From assembly GCA_016213245.1 (NCBI GenBank), contig JACRBC010000104.1:1-49648 (forward strand): 49,648 nucleotides of DNA, given 5' to 3'. The stretch's first letter is position 1, and every line of letters starts with the position of its first letter. This DNA comes from Candidatus Solibacter usitatus (lineage in GTDB: Bacteria; Acidobacteriota; Terriglobia; Bryobacterales; Bryobacteraceae). A program made the translations under genes and the position numbers. Shown piece by piece: positions 16,181 through 24,394 of this stretch. The notes under the pieces are model-generated. The model searched no databases, had not been told where the DNA came from, and worked only from the letters and a program-made list of their open reading frames with translations.

Positions 16181-17785
16181 ATGCAACGACGCGAACTTCT
16201 CAAGACAGCCGCCGGCGGACTGACGATTCTCAAGAGCGGCACGCTCCGCGGTCAGAGCGCTCCGAGCAACAAGATCAACGTGGCGCTGGTGGGCGTCTGG
16301 GGGCGCGGCACGGCGCACTACAACTCCATTCGCAACGAAAACGTGGTGGCGCTGTGCGACGTGAACGACCAGCGCACCAAGGAGGCCCTGGCCATCTTTC
16401 CGAAGGCCAAGACGTACTTTGACTGGCGGCGGATGCTGGACCAGAAGGACATCGAGGCGGTGATCATCTGCACGGCGGATCACCATCACGCCTTCATCGC
16501 CAACTGGGCGCTGAACCGCGACATGCACGTCTTCTGCGAGAAGCCGCTGGGCATCACGGTGGAGGAGGCGCGCGTGGTGCGCGCCAACTACCTGAAGCGC
16601 AGAGCGAAGGTGGCCACGCAGCACGGTACGCAGCGCCACGCGTTCCCGAACTTCGAGCGCATCCGCGAGCTGATTCTGGACGGAGCGATCGGCGAATTGA
16701 AGACCGTCCATAGCTGGGACGCCCGCCAGTTGCCGAGGCCGGGCTACCCGGTGGCGGAGGGCCTGCCGCCGAACATTCTACACTACGAGCAGTGGATCGG
16801 GCCGTCGCAGTATCACGCGTACAGCCCGCAGTACTTCGGCGGCAGCAACGGCCTGAACTGCCTGTTCTGGAACATGTACCGGGACTTTGGCGTGGGGCAG
16901 ATGGGCGACATGGGCGCGCACACGATGGACCTGGTCTGGAACGCCATCGACGCGGGCGGGCCCACGGCCGTCGAGGTGGACCACGAGCTGAGCGACAAGT
17001 ACAATCCCGACATCAACCCGGTGAAGCTCAAGGCGAGCTTCGAGCACCCGGCCAACTCCTGGCGCGGGCCGGTGAAGGTGGTCTGGTACCAGGGCGGCCT
17101 GAAGCCGGATGCGCCGAAGGGCTACATCGACGTGAGCCGCGTGGGCAACGGCGCGATCTTCGAAGGCACCAAGGGCAGCATCTTCGCCGACTTCACGTCG
17201 CGGCTGATCATCCCCAACAACGACGACGGCGACCTGACCTACTACAAGCGGCGCTCGAAGGAGAACCTGCTGCCGCTGGTGCACGAGACGGGGACGGCTT
17301 CGCAAATGCAGCAGCGCGGAGGCGGAGGCCGAGGCCCCGGCGGGGGCGGGCCGCGTCCGGCGCAGCAACTGCCGGCCGGCTTCACGGCCATGCCCAGCAC
17401 CGAAATCGGGCCCAACGGCTTCCCCAAGATCCAGACGCTGGAAAACGGGCTGCCGGCCGCATTGGGGTTGCCCAATCCGGAAGTGGCGCGAATCCAGGAA
17501 GCCGACAAGGAAGGGCGCACGCTGAACGCCGACGTGTTCCAACTGGAGTGGCTGGACGCCTGCAAGGGCAAGAGCAACAACGCCGTCCATGGAACCAGCC
17601 ACAAGACGCACTGCGACTTCGACTATTCGGGCACGATGATCGAGCAGATGCTGCTCGGGCTGGTGGCTCACCGGGCAGGGAAGCGGCTGGAGTACGATCC
17701 GGCGACCGGCCGGGTGACCAATTTCGCCGAGGCCAACGACTACTTGAAGCGCACGTATCGCGCCAACTGGACGCTGAACGGCTGA
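16181..17785 (+). CDS. Tat-exported Gfo/Idh/MocA-family oxidoreductase
   Basis: This 534-residue protein has a twin-arginine signal (MQRRELLKTAAGGLTIL). It is followed by an NAD(P)-binding Rossmann fold (NVALVGVWGRGTAHYNSI) and the family's VFCEKPLGITVEEARV. The C-terminal GFO/IDH domain holds VGQMGDMGAHTMDLVWNAI, with the Asp/His pair typical of the active site. A low-complexity Gly/Arg/Pro insert (QRGGGGRGPGGGGPRP) occurs near residue 375. Exported members of this family carry a tightly bound cofactor and oxidise or rearrange sugars in the periplasm. The substrate cannot be read from sequence. A TAGTAT box lies at 16155-16160, about 20 bp upstream. Confidence 0.9.
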   Translation: MQRRELLKTAAGGLTILKSGTLRGQSAPSNKINVALVGVWGRGTAHYNSIRNENVVALCDVNDQRTKEALAIFPKAKTYFDWRRMLDQKDIEAVIICTADHHHAFIANWALNRDMHVFCEKPLGITVEEARVVRANYLKRRAKVATQHGTQRHAFPNFERIRELILDGAIGELKTVHSWDARQLPRPGYPVAEGLPPNILHYEQWIGPSQYHAYSPQYFGGSNGLNCLFWNMYRDFGVGQMGDMGAHTMDLVWNAIDAGGPTAVEVDHELSDKYNPDINPVKLKASFEHPANSWRGPVKVVWYQGGLKPDAPKGYIDVSRVGNGAIFEGTKGSIFADFTSRLIIPNNDDGDLTYYKRRSKENLLPLVHETGTASQMQQRGGGGRGPGGGGPRPAQQLPAGFTAMPSTEIGPNGFPKIQTLENGLPAALGLPNPEVARIQEADKEGRTLNADVFQLEWLDACKGKSNNAVHGTSHKTHCDFDYSGTMIEQMLLGLVAHRAGKRLEYDPATGRVTNFAEANDYLKRTYRANWTLNG

Positions 17786-17803
17786 GTCAGGGCGAAGTGA
17801 TGG

Positions 17804-18331
17804 TCAGGCGGCCGCTGCCAGGACGGCGGGCGCGCTCTTTCCGCAACAACGCTTGAACTTCAGGCCGGAGCCGCAGGGGCAGGGGGCGGAGCGCGGGGTG
17901 AGCGGAACTGATTGAACCGGCGCGGGTTGCGGGGCAATTGGGTTCGTTCTGGCAAACAGTGGCGCAGTGGGGAACGCGGCTCGCCGGTTCTGGACGCTTT
18001 CGGGGTCGGCGGCAGCTTTGGCCTGATTGTCGCTTTCACGGATGGCGGTGAGGATGGCGATGGCTTTGTCGCGGTCGCGGAGGAAGGCGCGTTCCCAGCG
18101 CATGAGACGGGAGATGGCCTTGGCGGACTTGCAGTCATCGAGGAAGACCATGGCTTCGAGGATGGTAGGGTCGAAGATGGCGCGATCCTGGGAGGAGAGG
18201 GGCTCAATGGAGGCGAGGAGGCCGTGGGAGACGCGGTTGCGACTGGAGGCGGCCTTGCCTTCGGCGGTGCGGGGGCCGGTGGAGAGCTGGGCGTTGGCCT
18301 GGCTGGCCAGGACCTGAGCAGAGGATGCCAT
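17804..18331 (-). CDS. SEC-C zinc-motif protein with NAQLSTGPRT signature
   Basis: This 175-residue protein ends in a SEC-C zinc-binding motif (APCPCGSGLKFKRCCG). It begins with SQANAQLSTGPRTAEGKAASSRNRVSHGLL, a segment I recall from numerous small proteins in Acidobacteriota and Planctomycetes. A charged helical middle follows (ISRLMRWERAFLRDRDKAI), then a Pro-rich linker before the zinc motif. The ATG at 18331 follows AGGAGT with good spacing. Function is unknown; SEC-C motifs occur on SecA and on many nucleic-acid-associated or chaperone-linked proteins. Confidence 0.75.
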   Translation of the reverse strand: MASSAQVLASQANAQLSTGPRTAEGKAASSRNRVSHGLLASIEPLSSQDRAIFDPTILEAMVFLDDCKSAKAISRLMRWERAFLRDRDKAIAILTAIRESDNQAKAAADPESVQNRRAAFPTAPLFARTNPIAPQPAPVQSVPLTPRSAPCPCGSGLKFKRCCGKSAPAVLAAAA

Positions 18332-18388
18332 GGATGACTCCTGGGGGTGGGGATTGGGACCAGGCCGCAAGGGCCACGATCCGGTTCC

Positions 18389-18397
18389 ACGATAGCA
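18389..18397 (-). promoter_or_regulatory. Extended -10 element upstream of the SEC-C gene
   Basis: On the minus strand TGCTATCGT (18397 to 18389) lies about 58 bp before the ATG at 18331 and matches the element upstream of the ROK gene. A TTGACA lies too close (8 bp) to serve as the -35 box. Confidence 0.35.
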
Positions 18398-18492
18398 GGC
18401 GGTGTCAATAGATTCGTGAGGAAATGGGGGACGTGAGATTGAAAACAAAGGAGATTGAGGTCGAAAAAAGTTGTGAACGCTAGACTGCCGCG

Positions 18493-19857
18493 CTACGGCC
18501 GTGGCGGGAGCGGGATGAGCCCCGCCTGCGTCAGGCTGATGTAGGGCAGGGCGACGCTGGCAACATAGAGCGGATTGCTGCGCTCGCCCGTGTCCGGATT
18601 GAGCCATTCCCAGGCCTGACTCAGGCCGCCGGTACGCGCGTCCTGGCGCAGGGAGCGAACGAACTCCGCCGCCATGGCGCGAGCGGCGGGCGGATCGGTG
18701 AGACGAACGGCGGCGATGTACCAGCCGGTGGGCGTGCTCCAGTAGCCGCCGTTTTGATATGTGCCGGGCTTGGCGATGCACTGCTGCCAGAGGCCGTGGT
18801 TGGCGGGGTCCGTGGTGAGGATGTGCCGGACCAAGCCATCGCGCACGGCGGTCCTGTTGCGGTATGCGGTGGCGAGGGCCCGTGAGGCGTTCCTGGCGGC
18901 AGCACCGTCCACGGCGCCACTCCAGACGGCGAAGGCCGTGCCCCACACGTCCGGCTGGTTGCCGACCCCGGTGGCGGAACGCAGCCAGCCGTCGTGACGT
19001 CCATCGCCGCGCAGGAAGGTCTTCGTGATGGCCTGGCGCAACCGGCGCGCTTCGGAGTCATAGTGGCGCGACCTGGCTGTGTCGCCGGCGGCGGCGAAGA
19101 GGGCGGCGAGCTGCCTGGCCGCGTTGTGTTTCAGCACGGAGGGAAAGAGCAGCTTGCCGCTCTTGAAGACGGTATCGCAGAAGCCCCAATCCTTGGCGTT
19201 ATCCGTATCGACGGCGCCGGCGACGACAAGGCCGCTGGCCTGGTCACTTTGGGCGACGAGGTAGACGCGCTCGCACAAGGCGGCGAGCGGCATCTCTCCT
19301 GCCGCGGTCGAGACGTTCGAACGGAACAGAGAGGTGGAGCGCGTGAGCCGCCAGTGCTCGAAGACGGCGCCGATGAAGTAGAAATGGTCGTCGAGAGGCG
19401 GGTACTTGCCGAAGGGGTGGCCGCCCTGACCGGCGCCACTGTCGTAGGTGCCGGGATAGAAGACCGGGCGGCCGTCGAAGTTGATGTGATCGGGGACGGC
19501 GTAGGCCGGGACGACGGCGCCGGGGTGCACATTCCACGTGTCGCGGCGAATGGTGGAAGCCATGAGGCGGATCCAGCCTTCGACCTCATCCGGGGGCACG
19601 AAGTCCGCGCCCAGCATCATGACGGCGTCGCGGATCCAAAAGGCGGGATACCCCATGTTGCCGCCGGGCACATGGACGGCGTAGGGGGTTGTGTTGCGCC
19701 ACTTGCCGGAGGACGCGCCGGCGGCGAGGCGGGCCGAGGCGACGATCTGCCGCGCCTGGCCGTGCAGGAAGGCGGCGTCATCCGGAGAGAGGACGGGATC
19801 AGCGCCGGCCAGCGACAGCGCGGAGGAAAGGAGAAGGGCGATGGCCGGTGAGGTCAT
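18493..19857 (-). CDS. Exported (alpha/alpha)6-barrel glycosidase-like protein
   Basis: This 454-residue protein has a signal peptide (MTSPAIALLLSSALSLAGA). Its body has six-hairpin toroid features, including NMGYPAFWIRDAVMMLGADFV, DDHFYFIGAVFEHWRLT, WGTAFAVWSGAV and NGGYWSTPTGWYIAAV. The paired FWIRDAV and QAWEWLNP motifs could supply acidic catalytic residues, as in glucoamylase- or trehalase-like enzymes. The precise family is not recognised. The start at 19857 is chosen for the signal peptide; no clear ribosome site precedes it. The gene abuts the restriction-modification island and may mark its left border. Confidence 0.65.
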   Translation of the reverse strand: MTSPAIALLLSSALSLAGADPVLSPDDAAFLHGQARQIVASARLAAGASSGKWRNTTPYAVHVPGGNMGYPAFWIRDAVMMLGADFVPPDEVEGWIRLMASTIRRDTWNVHPGAVVPAYAVPDHINFDGRPVFYPGTYDSGAGQGGHPFGKYPPLDDHFYFIGAVFEHWRLTRSTSLFRSNVSTAAGEMPLAALCERVYLVAQSDQASGLVVAGAVDTDNAKDWGFCDTVFKSGKLLFPSVLKHNAARQLAALFAAAGDTARSRHYDSEARRLRQAITKTFLRGDGRHDGWLRSATGVGNQPDVWGTAFAVWSGAVDGAAARNASRALATAYRNRTAVRDGLVRHILTTDPANHGLWQQCIAKPGTYQNGGYWSTPTGWYIAAVRLTDPPAARAMAAEFVRSLRQDARTGGLSQAWEWLNPDTGERSNPLYVASVALPYISLTQAGLIPLPPRP

Positions 19858-19926
19858 ATTGGGGGAAGGGTGTGGAGTGGTGTTGGTGGCTATCCGGATT
19901 GGCGAAGAGCGATTATACAACCGGAA

Positions 19927-20070
19927 CTACTGGGGTGGCGTGAACCGAATCGCGAAGACCGCACCAAGCGAAACACCAATCGAAATGAGAAGGATCGCAG
20001 GCCCGATAACTGAAATCCGGACCGGAAGCACGCTGGCATTTGAAGATTGCCGCAACTTCCTGACATGCAT
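19927..20070 (-). CDS. Candidate 47-residue single-span membrane protein
   Basis: An open frame from ATG at 20070 to TAG at 19927 encodes a basic N-terminus (MHVRKLRQSSNASV) followed by a hydrophobic helix of about 25 residues (ISVIGPAILLISIGVSLGAV) and a short polar tail. It lies in the otherwise empty gap between the glycosidase and hsdR, divergent from hsdR. No Shine-Dalgarno sequence is visible and no homologue is recognised, so it may be a chance frame. Its base composition resembles the restriction-modification island. Confidence 0.3.
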   Translation of the reverse strand: MHVRKLRQSSNASVLPVRISVIGPAILLISIGVSLGAVFAIRFTPPQ

Positions 20071-20105
20071 AGACGTACAATGGTTGCTTCGAGAATTGCA
20101 CCCCT

Positions 20106-22514
20106 ATGTCCTTGACGCCCGGACAACCGATCTACAGCAAGCCCTCAGAGGCGGACACGTGCCGGATGTTCGTCACGCCGAAGTTGGTTGCTGCCGGGTG
20201 GGATACGGAGCCGCACTCGCTGGCCGAACAACGCACATTTACCGCAGGCCGGATCGTGGTGGCCGGGACCATAGCCAAGCGGCAAGAGGCGAAACGGGCA
20301 GACTACCTTCTCCGGTACACCCCGGACTTCACGATCGCTGTGGTGGAAGCCAAGCCGGAAGATGCACTCCCCGGCGACGGCCTCCAGCAAGCGAAGGACT
20401 ATGCCGAGACCCTTGGCCTGAAGTTCGCTTACTCCACCAACGGCCTCAGTATCGTGGAGTTCGACTACTTGACCGGGATAGAGAGGCAACTGGACCGGTT
20501 CCCGACGCCGAATGAACTGTGGAGCCGCTTGTCCGCTGGTGAGAGCCTGTCGCCTGAACAGGGGCAACGTCTTCTCAGCCCATCGAACACCTACGCCGGG
20601 AAGACGCCCCGGTACTATCAGGAAATCGCCATTAACCGTGCAATGGGAGCGATCCTGAAGGGCCAACGCCGCAACCTGCTCACAATGGCGACTGGCACCG
20701 GGAAGACCTGTGTGGCCTTTCAGATTTGTTGGAAGCTCTGGTCATCCGCTTGGAATCGGGATGGACGCTTCGGGAAACCCCGCATCCTGTTTCTCGCTGA
20801 CAGGAACATCCTTGTCGATGACCCCAAGGACAAGGACTTCCTACCGTTCGCTGACGCCCGTATGAAAATCGAAGGTGGGGTGGCGAACAAGTCCCGGCAG
20901 ATGTACTTCGCCCTGTACCAGTCGATTGCGAAGGATGAAGACCGCCCTGGCCTGTACAAAGAGTTTGGCCGGGAGTTCTTCGATCTCATCGTGATTGATG
21001 AGTGCCATCGGGGTTCGGCCGCCGATGACTCTAACTGGCGGGAGATCCTTGAATACTTCGAGCCAGCGTACCAGTTGGGAATGACGGCAACACCGCTTCG
21101 GAAGGACAACAAGGACACTTACGAATACTTCGGTGCGCCCCTCTACACCTACAGCTTGCGCCAAGGGATCGAAGATGGCTTCCTTGCGCCGTATCGGGTC
21201 CACCGCATCCTCACCACGGTGGATGCCGTTGGTTGGAGGCCGGAAGCGGGGCAGGTTGATGAACAAGGCAACGAGATCCCCGACCAGTTGTACACCACGC
21301 CGAACTTCGAGGCGGACTTGGTTTTGAGGAAGCGGACGGACGCCATCGCCCACCACATCACCAACTTCATCAAGGAAGATCCCTACGCCAAGACCATCCT
21401 GTTCTGCGTGGATCAGGAACACGCCGAAAACATGAGGGCGGCACTAAGCAAAGCGAACCCCGACCTGATGAAGAAGTGCCCGGACTATGTGTGCCGCATC
21501 GTCTCGGACGAAGGCGACATCGGGAAAGGCCATCTCGGACGGTTCAAGGACGTGGAGACCATCTCTCCGGTTATCGCCACCACATCCCAGATGCTTACCA
21601 CCGGGGTTGATGTTCCAACGTGCCGGAATGTCGCCATCGTGCGGAACATCGGCAGCATGACGGAGTTCAAACAGATCATCGGGCGGGGCACCAGAGTTCG
21701 GGACGATTACGGCAAGCTCTATTTCAACATCTTGGACTACACCGGAGCGGCCACCCGGCTCTTCGCTGACCCCGACTTTGACGGTGATCCTGTCTTCGTG
21801 AAGAGGATCGACATTGATGATGAAGGCGAGACCACAGGAGAAGTGACGGAGGCCATTACGGAGGAAGGTTTCGACGAAGGGACCGCCGAGACCGAGACCG
21901 GAGACGGCCACAAGGACATCGTTGATACTGGCCCCAAGGGACCGAAGAAGTATTACGTCGATGGAGGCGGTGTCGAGATAGCCGCCAACGTGGTCTTCGA
22001 TCTGGATGCAGACGGCAAGCGGCTCCGCATGGTCAAGCTCACCGAGTACGCAGGGGAGAAGGTGAAGACCCTGTGGCGAACCCCGGAAGAACTCCGGGAT
22101 GCGTGGCTGGACTCGGAGCGGCGGGGAGAGATCATCACCGAACTGGCGAAACGGGGGATCGACTTGGAGACGCTGGCCGATGCTGCCAGGCTGCCCGATG
22201 CGGACCCGTTTGATCTACTGTGCCATCTTGCTTTCAATGCTCCGGTGCGTACCCGAAAGGACCGGGCGGCAAAGCTGAGGGACGATCCCTCAGCCTTCCT
22301 TGGGCAGTACGGCAAAGAGGCCCGAGAGATCCTGAGTGCGATGCTCGACAAGTACGCCGATCACGGCACCGCTCAGTTCGCTATCCCGGAGATTCTGGAA
22401 GTGCCACCGATCTCGCAGTATGGCAACGTGCTGGAGATCGCCAACTACTTCGGCGGCGTGCAACAGCTTCGGAGCGCGGTGAATGAGATGCAGCGGCGGC
22501 TTTACGCCGCATGA
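20106..22514 (+). CDS. hsdR: Type I restriction enzyme, restriction/translocase subunit (HsdR)
   Basis: This 802-residue subunit cleaves DNA after ATP-driven translocation. The N-terminal nuclease region carries DFTIAVVEAKPED (PD-ExK-type EAK, about residues 75-87). The SF2 helicase core has Walker A ATGTGKT (about 195-201), the DECH box (298-301), the TAT motif GMTATPLRK, and motif VI in KQIIGRGTRVRDD. The length fits the EcoEI-like group. It opens the operon hsdR, zinc-ribbon gene, hsdM, hsdS. The ATG at 20106 has only a weak ribosome site. Codon use is visibly less GC-biased than in flanking genes, in line with acquisition by transfer. Confidence 0.95.
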   Translation: MSLTPGQPIYSKPSEADTCRMFVTPKLVAAGWDTEPHSLAEQRTFTAGRIVVAGTIAKRQEAKRADYLLRYTPDFTIAVVEAKPEDALPGDGLQQAKDYAETLGLKFAYSTNGLSIVEFDYLTGIERQLDRFPTPNELWSRLSAGESLSPEQGQRLLSPSNTYAGKTPRYYQEIAINRAMGAILKGQRRNLLTMATGTGKTCVAFQICWKLWSSAWNRDGRFGKPRILFLADRNILVDDPKDKDFLPFADARMKIEGGVANKSRQMYFALYQSIAKDEDRPGLYKEFGREFFDLIVIDECHRGSAADDSNWREILEYFEPAYQLGMTATPLRKDNKDTYEYFGAPLYTYSLRQGIEDGFLAPYRVHRILTTVDAVGWRPEAGQVDEQGNEIPDQLYTTPNFEADLVLRKRTDAIAHHITNFIKEDPYAKTILFCVDQEHAENMRAALSKANPDLMKKCPDYVCRIVSDEGDIGKGHLGRFKDVETISPVIATTSQMLTTGVDVPTCRNVAIVRNIGSMTEFKQIIGRGTRVRDDYGKLYFNILDYTGAATRLFADPDFDGDPVFVKRIDIDDEGETTGEVTEAITEEGFDEGTAETETGDGHKDIVDTGPKGPKKYYVDGGGVEIAANVVFDLDADGKRLRMVKLTEYAGEKVKTLWRTPEELRDAWLDSERRGEIITELAKRGIDLETLADAARLPDADPFDLLCHLAFNAPVRTRKDRAAKLRDDPSAFLGQYGKEAREILSAMLDKYADHGTAQFAIPEILEVPPISQYGNVLEIANYFGGVQQLRSAVNEMQRRLYAA

Positions 22515-22523
22515 GGAAACGCC

Positions 22524-22829
22524 ATGAGAACGACTAATGGAGAAACAAAGTGCTTGTTTTGCCGAGGGCAAGCCACGGAACGTCGGTCCAGCCTTGACGT
22601 TCTGGGGATTCCGCCCGACATCAGCGAGGTCCGGTGCCGGGAACGGGACTGTGGGGTGACATACCACTGCGAAGGTACCCTACTGGCGACTCAGCCTGAC
22701 CTCAGTGCATGCCCTGAAACGATTTCGAGGGTGAAGGCGGCGAATCAGGCCAGCATACCTATAGCTCTGTTCTGGTCCAGCAAAGGGATCGAAGTTCGAG
22801 AGTACCCCCACCAAGAGACCGGAGACTGA
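22524..22829 (+). CDS. Small zinc-ribbon-like protein inside the type I R-M operon
   Basis: This 101-residue protein begins with ATG at 22524 after AGGAAA. It has CLFC near the N-terminus (about residues 10-13) and VRCRERDCGVTYHC (about residues 37-50). The spacing suggests a four-cysteine zinc ribbon with one further Cys. It lies 9 bp after hsdR and 5 bp before hsdM, so it is almost certainly co-expressed with the restriction system. It is not one of the three standard Hsd subunits. A role as accessory or regulatory protein is possible; no homologue is recognised. Confidence 0.7.
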   Translation: MRTTNGETKCLFCRGQATERRSSLDVLGIPPDISEVRCRERDCGVTYHCEGTLLATQPDLSACPETISRVKAANQASIPIALFWSSKGIEVREYPHQETGD

Positions 22830-22834
22830 CAGCC

Positions 22835-24394
22835 TTGCCGAAACCGAAGCACGCAAGACACCCCATCACGACCGCTCAACAGCTTGGAAGCCTCATCAAG
22901 TCCGCAAGGGACATCATGCGGAAGGACAAGGGTCTGAACGGCGACATTGACCGTCTCCCGATGCTGACGTGGGTGATGTTCCTCAAGTTCCTTGATGACC
23001 TTGAGAACATCCACGAACAGAAAGCAGCACTAGCCGGGAAGCCCTACAAGCCGATCATTCAGGCTCCGTACCGCTGGCGGGATTGGGCGGCAATGGAAGA
23101 TGGCATCACCGGGGATGACCTTCTCCGGTTTGTGAACTACACGGAAGCCGTCAGACCGGATGGCTCCCAAGGCAAGGGGCTGTTCGAGTACTTGCGCCAA
23201 CTCCGTGGAGCCGATGGCGGCAAGGACCAGCGGGACGTGATAGCCAGCATCTTCAAGGGTGTGGTCAACCGCATGGAGAGTGGATTCCTTCTCCGGGAGA
23301 TTGTCAATAAGGTCAACGGCATCCACTTCAGTTCGTCAGAGGAGATCCACACCCTCAGCCACCTGTATGAGTCGATGTTGAAGGAAATGCGGGACGCCGC
23401 TGGCGATTCCGGCGAGTTCTACACCCCACGGCCCTTGGTTCGGTTCATGGTGGAAGTCACGAATCCCCGACTCGGTGAGACCGTGCTGGACCCGGCGTGC
23501 GGAACTGGTGGGTTCCTTGTGGAAGCCTTCAACCATCTCAGTCAGCAAGCCAAGACGGTGCAGGATCGACGGGTGTTACTTGAAGAGAGCATCTTCGGTG
23601 GGGAAGCCAAACCACTGCCGTTCCTGTTGGCACAGATGAACCTGTTGCTACACGGAGTGGAAACCCCGCAAATTGATCCCCGGAACAGCCTCATTACGCC
23701 ACTCCGGGACATCGGTGAGAGGGACCGAGTTGACATCATCCTCACGAACCCGCCGTTCGGCGGCGAAGAAGAGAAGGGTATCCAAGGGAACTTTCCCGAA
23801 GACAAGCAAACAGCGGAGACGGCCCTTCTCTTCCTCATGCTCATCATGAGGAAACTGCGACGGACCCCGAAGCCGGGACGTGCCGGGGTGGTTGTGCCGA
23901 ACGGGACGCTGTTCGGTGATGGCGTGTGCGCCCGGATCAAAGAGGAACTTCTCAAAGAATTCAACCTCCACACGATAGTCCGGTTGCCGAACGGCGTGTT
24001 CTCCCCGTACACCAGCATCCCGACGAACCTTCTGTTCTTCGATAGGAGCGGCCCCACGACTGAGATCTGGTATTACGAACAGCCGCTGCCGGAAGGTCGG
24101 AAGAACTACACCAAGACTCAGCCCTTGCGGTGCGAAGAGTTTGGTGATTGCGTCGCATGGTGGAACGCCCGGACGGAGAATGACCGGGCGTGGAAGGTGC
24201 CGGTCGATCAGGTGCTGAAGTATGACGATGACAGGCGGTTGGTCTCAGTGAACTTGGACATCAAGAACCCCAACGGTAGGACGGATTTCGAGCACCTTCC
24301 GCCAGCCCAACTGGTGGATGACATTATCGCCAAGGAACGTAAGATCCTTGAGATCCTTGCGGAGATCAAGGCGGATCTGGGGGCGGCGGTATGA
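22835..24394 (+). CDS. hsdM: Type I restriction-modification N6-adenine methyltransferase (HsdM)
   Basis: This 519-residue subunit has the HsdM N-terminal helical domain (about residues 10-150) and the N6-adenine methyltransferase core. SAM motif I is VLDPACGTGGFLVEAF (about residue 218 on), and the catalytic NPPF is at 305-308. SGEFYTPRPLVRFMVE just before motif I is typical for HsdM. With HsdS it methylates the recognition site and protects host DNA. The start is a TTG at 22835, ten bases after GGAG. It overlaps hsdS by four bases (ATGA), so the two subunits are translationally coupled. Confidence 0.96.
   Translation: MPKPKHARHPITTAQQLGSLIKSARDIMRKDKGLNGDIDRLPMLTWVMFLKFLDDLENIHEQKAALAGKPYKPIIQAPYRWRDWAAMEDGITGDDLLRFVNYTEAVRPDGSQGKGLFEYLRQLRGADGGKDQRDVIASIFKGVVNRMESGFLLREIVNKVNGIHFSSSEEIHTLSHLYESMLKEMRDAAGDSGEFYTPRPLVRFMVEVTNPRLGETVLDPACGTGGFLVEAFNHLSQQAKTVQDRRVLLEESIFGGEAKPLPFLLAQMNLLLHGVETPQIDPRNSLITPLRDIGERDRVDIILTNPPFGGEEEKGIQGNFPEDKQTAETALLFLMLIMRKLRRTPKPGRAGVVVPNGTLFGDGVCARIKEELLKEFNLHTIVRLPNGVFSPYTSIPTNLLFFDRSGPTTEIWYYEQPLPEGRKNYTKTQPLRCEEFGDCVAWWNARTENDRAWKVPVDQVLKYDDDRRLVSVNLDIKNPNGRTDFEHLPPAQLVDDIIAKERKILEILAEIKADLGAAV

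Noticed and set aside
14377..16422. Long plus-strand frame (681 codons) across the DUF1080, hemolysin and oxidoreductase genes
   Set aside because: It spans three well-supported genes on both strands and has no recognisable domain; a shadow frame.
18403..18408. TTGACA as the -35 box of the SEC-C gene
   Set aside because: It is only 8 bp from the likely -10 box, too short for a sigma-70 promoter.
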